A DNA stretch of 64,000 bases, taken from positions 1 to 64,000 of the forward strand of contig JAJEKV010000293.1 in assembly GCA_021234155.1 (NCBI GenBank). Reading direction: 5' to 3'. How positions within the stretch are numbered: position 1 is the first letter of the stretch; each line of letters starts with the position of its first letter. Position numbers and translations under genes: made by a program. The notes beneath the pieces were generated by a model. The model saw nothing but the letters and a program-made list of their open reading frames with translations, was not told where the DNA came from and did not search any database. Below, in pieces: positions 57,268 to 64,000 of the stretch. This stretch comes from Isoetes taiwanensis (taxonomy: Eukaryota; Streptophyta; Lycopodiopsida; Isoetales; Isoetaceae).

Positions 57268-58035
57268 AAGATTGGGCGAGCATTGGCACAAGAAAGCTCA
57301 AGCAGTGGTTTGAATTGTTGAAGGAAGCTTTAACAACCGCCCCCTGGGGATCTTAACCGCCGGACCGGAGAAAGATAAGCTTGTAGCAACAGACGCGATA
57401 AAGTAAGATAGCTATAGCAAAGGCTCATGCAAGAAGAGCGTGTAGTAGCATTATGATTCGGGGAAGATGAACGGCGCCGAAATCACGGTACCCACCCACG
57501 ATCAGGAATTGCTTCTTGCGGTTGTCGGGGGCATTAAGAATTTGGAGGCACTATCTTTGGGAAGGAAGTTCGGTTGGATACGCACCATGAGCCTCCAAGA
57601 TGTATTCACGCAACCACACCTTAACCTGAGGCAGAGAAGGTGGATGGAGTTCCTGGAAGAGTATGACTTTGATATAGTCTACAAGCCAGGGAAGCTCAAT
57701 GTGGTAGCGGATGCGCTTTCGAGGCATCCCCTGACAACTAGAGTGCATTGCAATGCAATTTCGACGCTCTCCAGCGACTTTGGTAAGAAGATTGAAGAGT
57801 ACTTGCCAACGGATGTGGATTTCAAGGAAGTATGGGCAAGCCTCTCGAGGGAGGCTAGAACAGATAAAGAGCGGGAAGCCTTCAAACATTATAAGAAGGA
57901 AGGCAACCTGTTATACCATAAGAACAAGTTGTGCGTACCCGAATCATCAGGCGTAAGGAAATTGATCCTCCACGACACGCACAACAGCCCAATAGCTGGC
58001 TCCTCCACGACACGCACAACAGCCCAATAGCTGGC
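57268..58035 (+). pseudogene. RNase H and integrase zinc domain, frame-broken
   Basis: After a damaged start, the frame from 57467 shows the RNase H end (THDQELLLAVVGGIKN, RWMEFLEEYDFDIVYKPGK, NVVADALSRHP). It then enters the integrase HHCC region (LHDTHNSPIAGH). A 35-bp tandem duplication at 57966-58000 and 58001-58035 repeats exactly the HHCC His-Asp-Thr-His codons and shifts the frame. Confidence 0.8.
57966..58035. repeat. 35-bp tandem duplication in the integrase gene
   Basis: Two identical units start TCCTCCACGACACGCACAAC. Thirty-five is not a multiple of three, so the duplication breaks integrase. Confidence 0.9.
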
Positions 58036-58740
58036 CATGCGGGATTCATGAAAACATATTTCAAAGTGCGCAGCAGCGCCTATTATTGGCGGGAATGAAG
58101 AAGCAAGTAGCTCGCTACATCGAGAGAATGCCGGCTATGTCGTGGAACAAAGGCGGAACAACTCAATTCCGGGGCCTTAGAGCCATTATCGGTGCCAAAG
58201 CGCTAAATGGGAGGTGATTAGCTGGATTTCATCACGGGACTCCCCGGGGCGACCGTAAGAGGGAAAAGGCGCTTTGATGGTAGTAGTCGACAAGTTGTGA
58301 AAATGGCACATTTTGTGCCTTGCAGACCACAGATACCGCCATGGACACAAAAGAAAGCTCTTCACCAAAGAGATCTTGGGCTTCATGGCATGCCAAAGGA
58401 GATTATATCCGCGAGGGATCGAAGTTCATGGCGCCTTTTGGCAAGACCTCTTTGGCGACGATCCGGACCAAGCTATCCATGAAACGCGGTATCATCCTCG
58501 ACGGATGGCCAAGCGGAGCGGACCAACAGGATTTTTAGAGGACATGCTACGAAACTATGTGCGGAATAAGCAAGGTATGTGGGAAGAATTTATTCACTTG
58601 CGGAGTTTGCCTACAATAGCACCAAGCGAAATCATCCCAAATGTCATGGTTTATGATCAATTACGGCTATCGGTGCCTAACTCCGGACACTTGGCACAAC
58701 CCAGGTGTCAAAAGTGGAAGTTTCGCAGCAGATGTTGACC
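58036..58740 (+). pseudogene. integrase catalytic core, frame-broken
   Basis: Fragments in three frames give DFITGLPGA (first catalytic Asp region), MAHFVPC, then LGLHGMPKEIISARDRS (second Asp region) and FHGAFWQDLFGDDP. The third acidic residue is in a damaged part. Frame shifts lie about every 60-100 bases. Confidence 0.7.
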
Positions 58741-59318
58741 GATATGCAGCAGCTGGTGGAAGAGGTTCGAGGGTATTTGCTAGCAGCAAGGAGTCGACAA
58801 AAGAGCATCACCGCAAGCATCGAACAGTAAGAGAGTTCAAAGTTGGAGATGATGTATGGCTCAAGATCAAGGTGAAGCAGGCGAAGCTCAGGATCGGAAA
58901 TTGTAAGAAGCTTGCTCCAAGGTGGGCTGGACCTTTCAGAATAGTCGAGAGAGTAGGTAATCAAGCCTACAAACTAGACTTGCCAGCACACCTAAAGATT
59001 CATAAGGTCTTCCACGCGAGTTTGTTGAAGAAGCATACTCCAAGTCCAGACGAAGTCTTGGACACTCCAACGTTGTTGGAAATGACGGAGGAGGAGTTGG
59101 AGATAGTTCCAGAATTGATTCTTGATAAAGCTTTCAAGAAAACAAGGAGGTCGGAATTCCTCCAATACTTGGTCAAGTGGAAGCACTTGCCAGTGGAAGA
59201 CGCGACATGGGTACTCAAGAAATATCTAGTAAAGCAGTACCCACAGTTTATAGAGCAATGGGATGGCAAGGTCATCTCCGAAGAGATCGGCTCAGGCATG
59301 TCGATCTGTGTAGATTAA
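58741..59318 (+). CDS. integrase C-terminal GPF domain and chromodomain
   Basis: An open frame to the TAA carries the GPY/F-type module (GDDVWLKIKVKQAKL, KLAPRWAGPFRIVERVGNQAY, KIHKVFHASLLKKH). A chromodomain follows (59112-59261: ELILDKAFKKTRRSEFLQYL, VKWKHLPVEDATWV, YPQFIEQW). Chromodomains of chromovirus integrases guide integration, many through methylated histone H3 tails. The Y-L-V-K-W and A-T-W-V core is intact. One cage aromatic is unclear (ILDKAFKK), so binding preference cannot be told. Confidence 0.9.
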
Positions 59319-60196
59319 TTCTATGTTTAGTTAAGATTAATCTATGCATGCAACCTATGCTTGGTATGGGTCGCATGCGTTGTTACCGATGATGGGACCA
59401 CTACGGTGATCTCTAGGGCGTGGTGTAATGTCAATGTAGGCATAACCGCGTTTCCGCTTGGGCGAGTGGAAGGTAGATTAGAAAGTCTACCTCTGTCCCA
59501 CGGAAGTAGACGACCTCGAGAGAAAGGAGGTCATGAAGGAATGCACTGATAGGAAAAGCACCTCTAGCCCCATATATGCTTTGATAGGAGGAATCAGGCC
59601 TTCACGCCCCATATACTGGGAAGGACCTATCCTCCACGCTGGCAACTAGGGTGTAGGCATGAGCGGCATATAGGCATATAGGCTATTTGTCTCCACGGCC
59701 ATAATGGAAGATTCACCCTCTTCCTACGCCGGGAGATTAGCCATGCATCCATGTAGATAAGTGGGGTGGTCACCATATAACCAAAAGTTTATTAATAATT
59801 AAATGGTACTAACGTAGTGTCGACACCTTGCAGCCAATAGAGCGCTCGGGAGGGGCAAGGAGGTCGAACTATTTAAGACTTGCAACACAAATTTTGTTGG
59901 AATGTGTTGCAAGGAATGAAGAGTACCTCGGGACGCTAATCTTAATTTTGATAAACTTAATTGTCATGTTAAGTGAATTATTGAGTAACCTGTTTTAATG
60001 ATGTTATGAATTGATAAGTTATTTCATAATATAATGGCGTGATAATGTCCTAAAAATATTACCTTAAGGTAATCTTAATAAATGTGTAAGTATTATAGTA
60101 GTTTATAGTATGTATCAGGTTGATTGCAGGTTAGGATGATCCCAAGGTGGGGAGACCCACGATGCTGCGGACAGCATCATTTCAAGGTGGGGAGAA
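59319..60196. other. 3' untranslated part of the chromovirus with polypurine tract
   Basis: AT-rich and non-coding. The words CAAGGTGGGGAGA appear twice (about 60140 and 60183), the second directly before the right LTR as polypurine tract (AAGGTGGGGAGAA at 60184-60196). Confidence 0.7.
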
Positions 60197-61956
60197 TGTG
60201 ACGTTCCAGGACGATATACGGTCCCGGGGCGATATCTTTATCTTGCCTGCGTCGCAGCATTACGCCCCTCCGCCAATCGACGCACGCTAACGTGTAGCCA
60301 GGTGGGTAGCCCTAGGGGGCAACTTGCCAGAAATATGTGCAACTATTAATGTGCACATTTTCCAATGTACACATTAATGTGGGCACACATTTCCATGTGG
60401 ACACTTGATGCCAAGTGGGCCATACCCAAGTGTGCAATTAATGTGCACATTTTCCAATGTACACATTAATGTGGGCACACATTTCCATGTGGACACTTGA
60501 TGCCAAGTGGGCCATACCCAAGTGTGCAATTAATGTGCACATTTTCCAATGTACACATTAATGTGGGCACACATTTCCATGTGGGCACATTTTGCCACCT
60601 AGCCATTAAAGGCAAGTGGGCCCATTACCAATTATCCCACATGCCTAAAGGGGATAATTGGAAACCCTAGCCAACCCCTTGTCTATTAAGGGAGGGAAAC
60701 CCTAACTTGCCCAATTTTCATTTCTAGGGTTTTAGAACTCTGTTTTGGCTGCCTCAATGCCAAAACCGCCTCAGAACTCTCGAGGGAATTGCACCATTAG
60801 TTTCCCTTGATTCGAGCGTTTTGCCAGGATGGTCGGAGGCTCGGGTCGGGGAGGAGCCACTCAAGGATCGTATTTTTGTAATTAGATAGTCTAAACCCTA
60901 TTTCACCATAGAATCGTGAGGGTTTAGCCTATTAAATTGCCCATAGCAGCCTTCTAGATCTCTAGATACCAGCCTCTAACTAAAGAACCTAACTCTATGA
61001 TGTAGATTAGATATAGTTCTTTAGTTCTTCTGTGATGTATATGGATGATGTATCTCTATGAACTCCTTGTATTGGGAAGGGGGGTAGAGACCTAAAGCTT
61101 GGTAGTAGATGCTCCTAGAGTAGCCTCTCTAGCACACTATAGATTCGGCATGTGCACAAGAACCACACCTGGTTGTGGGTGAAGGGGCCAGACTGGCTTA
61201 GAAGGAGGTTCGTGTCCTGACTCTTGAACGATCCCTATGGTGTGTTAGTGCTACCGGGGATCATTGTGACTAGGTCTAATGCCTTGCCACTGCGTGTGGG
61301 CAAGGCATGGGCTCGACACTCGTGAGGCGGTGGATACGGCCTTCCATTGAGTTCAAGTCGAATACGGGCAGTGGCCCTCTAGTCACCGTGAGTCAGCATG
61401 TAGATCTCTGGAGGGAGTGATCCCTACCTGCCCCATCGGAACTGGGGAGATGAAACCCAGGAATAGCCCTTTTGGCTATGCATCCGGCGGGCTACAGTCA
61501 GGTCCCGACACTTTTCAGCCTACTCTGCAAAGTGTGCACAGGAGGGGCGGATGGAGTGGACAACCCTATGCCATGTTCTTATGCCGCCCAAATCCATTGC
61601 CATGAATTACATGCGAAATGATCTCGGAGACCCCAAGCCGGGTCATTCCCTTGAGTCCGAGCCTTGGGTAGAACCCCCATATGTATTGTGCTCACCTTGT
61701 TTATGCAGATGTGATGGACCACCCTTCGAGGTGGCTATGTGCTTATGTTATTTATCGACATGTATGTTTACGCCTAGCAGGCTAGGTAGACCCCGAGGGA
61801 GGCGGGGTAAAATGACCCTTCACTCTTCCCACTTTGGAACCCGCCACGGTTTGCGGTGTCATGTGGAGGCTGTACAGATCGGCATGGAGCTGGTATGGGG
61901 GATGAACTCTGTTTGTATACGGTGAGTGCACCGTGATACACAGTAGGGACGTCACA
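60197..61956 (+). repeat. 3' LTR
   Basis: Starts TGTGACGTTC and ends GACGTCACA, with three 92-bp units from 60351. It matches the left LTR along its length but with many 1-4 base indels. Confidence 0.92.
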
Positions 61957-62152
61957 CTCAACGAAAGGGGATGGCGGCATAAGAAATGGAGGCCGAATCC
62001 TAATGATGGACCACGTTATCGACCTCTCAAAGCGATAGACTATGCACGGTTAGTCGAACGAAGCCATTATTGGTTTTGATCCCGCATTGGTAGGAATCCG
62101 TGCACGGGAGCTATTGGCTAAAGAGGCCTCAGAGGATGGAGATGAAACTTGA
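61957..62152 (+). pseudogene. DUF7869-like gene copy 2, 3' end after the retrotransposon
   Basis: It starts with the second CTCAA. It continues the interrupted gene with WRHKKWRPNPNDGPRYRPLK and then, shifted, DPALVGIRARELLAKEASED, ending in TGA at 62150-62152. The first block aligns loosely with the C-terminal NWRENHVDPQRRELVE part of copy 1, which supports joining across the insertion. Confidence 0.55.
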
Positions 62153-62292
62153 GTCTTAAAGGTACAATAAAGTAGTTAATTTTTATTGCTCTCTGCTTTG
62201 TATAGATTAATACAAGTGCTATTATGCACTACGTCTTACATTTTTCTTCTTAACACAAGAGCTCTTACATTATAACATGTTGAACATATGAT

Positions 62293-62535
62293 TCATTCAT
62301 CTTCAGCATCTGTAGTAGTGATCCCTGATATCTCATAGCTATTGCGCTCAGGAAGCCAAATCAGATGGATCATAACACGAATTGACGCAGGGCAACGAAT
62401 CTCAGCGCCCAAAGCTTTTCTTCGCAGGTAGGGATCAAGAAGAAGACCCCTGTCTAGGCAGCCGACAAGATCAGAGTGGCTCATTGAGCACTTGATCGCC
62501 TCGATGTGGTGAACTGATGAAGGCGAAAAATCCAT
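62293..62535 (-). CDS. small unknown protein, tandem paralogue A (80 aa)
   Basis: The ATG start gives 80 residues with blocks HIEAIKCSMSHSDLVGCLD, LLLDPYLRRKA and RVMIHLIWLPERNSYEI. It ends in an acidic tail (DAEDE). The neighbour at 62968-63210 is its clear paralogue. A CACTATAAAAG TATA-like box on the minus strand lies about 40 bases upstream (62566-62580 on the plus strand), followed by a short 5' UTR that is also conserved (TTCATTC..C..CCATGG). No signal peptide or known domain. The mixed hydrophobic and charged pattern suggests a small globular protein. Confidence 0.6.
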   Translation of the reverse strand: MDFSPSSVHHIEAIKCSMSHSDLVGCLDRGLLLDPYLRRKALGAEIRCPASIRVMIHLIWLPERNSYEISGITTTDAEDE

Positions 62536-62967
62536 GGGAGATGAATGAACTTTAGCCCCGAAGTGAGAAGCTTTTATAGTGAAGTAGAATTATTGAGGTG
62601 AATTATTGGGGTAGACTTTACCGCCATTATTGCGCGTGTATAAGACTGTTGTATACGTACAACTATAATACATCTTTCGAACGGAGATGTGTGTGCTTTT
62701 AAAACATGTTTCGTGGATTTTAATATGGTAGAAGTTTTTGTGCTTGAGTAATTCAGGTGTGATTGAAAATAGGGACTGCTTGCAGATATAGTGGAAGTCG
62801 AAGAGCACACCCTTACACTACACTCAGGTATGATACATCAAACCTTATTCTATGTGCTATTACATCCTTACTTCCTTACAAATACAGTAGTCATCACTGA
62901 TAACATTGATTGTAATACATAGTTCATAGGTACTCATGTCATTATTATATCCTTAGCAGATACAGAT
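62536..62967. other. spacer between the tandem small genes
   Basis: Contains the promoter of paralogue A and the 3' region of paralogue B. The ORFs in it are short and unsupported. Confidence 0.5.
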
Positions 62968-63210
62968 TCACTCATCATCAACACCAAAGCTCGTGATGCT
63001 ATTCAGCTCATAGATTTCCTGATCAGGAAGCCAGTAAATGTGGACCACAATACGAGTGAGCTTCTTGCAAGCACTAGCAGGACCATCAGCTTTAGATTGG
63101 AGCCATGGATCAAGATTAATACCATTTCTGGCGCATTCGTTCAGATCGTTGTAGCTCAAGTAGCACTTGAAAGATCGGATGTGCTCTGGACGAGGCATCG
63201 AGGAAGCCAT
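62968..63210 (-). CDS. small unknown protein, tandem paralogue B (80 aa)
   Basis: Same length and layout as paralogue A: HIRSFKCYLSYNDLNECARN, INLDPWLQSKA, RIVVHIYWLPDQEIYELNSI and an acidic end (VDDE). The TATA-like CACTATAAAAATAG box sits at the same place upstream, and the sequence before it (AAAATTATTGATGTGAATTATTGG) is also shared with A. Gene and promoter were therefore duplicated together, about 675 bp apart. Confidence 0.6.
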   Translation of the reverse strand: MASSMPRPEHIRSFKCYLSYNDLNECARNGINLDPWLQSKADGPASACKKLTRIVVHIYWLPDQEIYELNSITSFGVDDE

Positions 63211-63478
63211 GGAAGATGAATGACCTCTACCCCCGAAGCTATTTTTATAGTGAAGTAAAATTATTGATGTGAATTATTGGTGTAGAATGTAGGGCCATTA
63301 TTGGGCTTCTACAAGTATCATGTACATGTACATGTACAAGTATAGCACATCATTTGTATGTATATGTGTAAGTCAATTACCTAATGTTTCTTGGGCTCGA
63401 GAACTATGTGAAAGTATTTGTGCTTGAGCAAAATAGGTGTGCTTAAAATTCTCAAAATTGCGTTATTTTCTCCAATTA

Positions 63479-63886
63479 ATGAAATCATGCTTATTTATAG
63501 GAGCTTCAGATAGATCTAGGTTGGCTAGAGTTGTCACTAGAGCAAAGAAAGTCCCAGTTTTATCTTTTAGGACTGAGCTGGACCTACTAAATGACTATGA
63601 CTATGAAATATCTCATAGTAGGGGCTGTCAGAAGAGACTTTGTTTCTATTTGTGTTCAAGATTTGCTATTAGAGCTGCTGGTGAGGTTTGGAGTGTAATG
63701 GATGTTGATTTAACCATTGAGTCTGATAACTCGAGTGAGTTTTTGCTGTATAATGGAAGAACAAGCAAGAATTGGGGTACAACAATTACCAAATTCGATG
63801 CTTCTCACTTTAGACCTCATATCCTATTGTTTAAATTCGGTTTTTCCGTCAAGTGGAAAATTTTTTGGATTTTTTTTCCAGGTTGA
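63479..63886 (+). CDS. unrecognised ORF at the right end of the window
   Basis: An ATG opens 135 codons to a TGA. The N-terminal part is basic (DRSRLARVVTRAKKVPV), followed by CQKRLCFYLCSRFAIRAAGEVW and TIESDNSSEFLLYNGRT. A TTTATAG acceptor-like site at about 63502 could make this an exon instead of a start. The last 40 residues become Phe/Trp-rich and look like read-through into non-coding sequence. No family is recognised. Confidence 0.3.
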   Translation: MKSCLFIGASDRSRLARVVTRAKKVPVLSFRTELDLLNDYDYEISHSRGCQKRLCFYLCSRFAIRAAGEVWSVMDVDLTIESDNSSEFLLYNGRTSKNWGTTITKFDASHFRPHILLFKFGFSVKWKIFWIFFPG

Positions 63887-64000
63887 TTTTCTAAGGTTTT
63901 GAAGCATTTAACTACCGGAAACAATTTCCGGTATTCCAAAAATCGTGTCCGTGCCTTTTCCTATGATTTGGAAATTTGCATTTGGAGACTTCAACTATAT

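Larger units (their letters stand above)
48363..61956 (+). mobile_element. chromovirus (Ty3/gypsy) LTR retrotransposon carrying a histone-H3-like gene
   Basis: The element is 13.6 kb between perfect CTCAA duplications. It has LTRs of about 1.75 kb, a tRNA-Met-type primer site and a purine-rich tract before the right LTR. Gag, protease remnant, reverse transcriptase, RNase H and integrase follow in gypsy order, with a C-terminal chromodomain. Unusually, about 4.3 kb between primer site and gag holds two extra cassettes, each with paired 67-nt hairpins, a TATAAATA box and an ORF; the first ORF is histone-H3-like. The LTRs differ by many small indels, so the insertion is not very young or the assembly is rough. 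It is inserted in the sense direction into a DUF7869-like gene. Confidence 0.93.

Noticed and set aside
1-64000. tRNA or rRNA genes
   Set aside because: I looked for conserved tRNA T-loop words and rRNA core words by eye and saw none that were convincing; a covariance-model scan would be decisive.

Overview
This is nuclear DNA of a land plant, most likely a fern or other seed-free vascular plant. That placement is an inference from an intronless PLS-class PPR gene, an intronless SMT2-type sterol methyltransferase, a many-exon katanin p80 gene, and heavy loading with LINEs, copia and chromodomain Ty3/gypsy elements. Many mobile-element reading frames carry single-base breaks; some may be decay and some may be uncorrected assembly indels.

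Layout. 1-9.6 kb: a possible exon at the left edge, a PPR gene and an SMT2-like gene, both on the minus strand. 9.7-11.2 kb: a 1.5 kb polypurine tract. 11.6-20.1 kb: a decayed copia element broken by LINE insertions, next to a long, damaged LINE. 21-23.2 kb: a decayed DUF7869-like (putative transposase) gene on the minus strand. 24.4-25.2 kb: tandem repeats carrying near-identical palindromes. 26.1-26.5 kb: a two-exon unknown gene. 28.7-33 kb: a katanin p80 gene (minus) that can be followed exon by exon. 35.6-39.4 kb: scattered plant gene fragments (NPF-like, calcium-dependent protein kinase) ending at a Helitron-like 3' terminus. 39.5-45.7 kb: a Crypton-like (DUF3504-type) gene with a duplicated 5' part, facing a frameshifted gene with a possible ParB-like fold. 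45.9-62.2 kb: a second DUF7869-like gene, split by a 13.6 kb LTR retrotransposon. 62.3-63.2 kb: two tandem 80-residue paralogues.

The most striking object is the LTR retrotransposon at 48363-61956. It has 1.75 kb LTRs with TGTGACGT...ACGTCACA ends, a 5-bp target duplication CTCAA, a tRNA-Met primer site, gag, pol and a C-terminal chromodomain, so it is a chromovirus. Between the primer site and gag it carries two extra transcription-unit-like cassettes. Each has two 67-nt hairpins about 200 nt apart, a TATAAATA box and an ORF start. The first ORF begins exactly like histone H3 ([10 protein letters not shown]) and, after a long basic and acidic linker with frame breaks, ends in an H3 histone fold (PFQRLVRE ... 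LQEAAEA ... HAKRVT ... GER). The element therefore appears to have captured a histone H3 gene, alongside a chromodomain of the class that usually reads H3 tails.

The two DUF7869-like genes share a second feature. Each lies divergently beside a related unknown gene (W-VE ... KDL ... G-V motif family), which suggests a multi-gene transposon present twice in the window.
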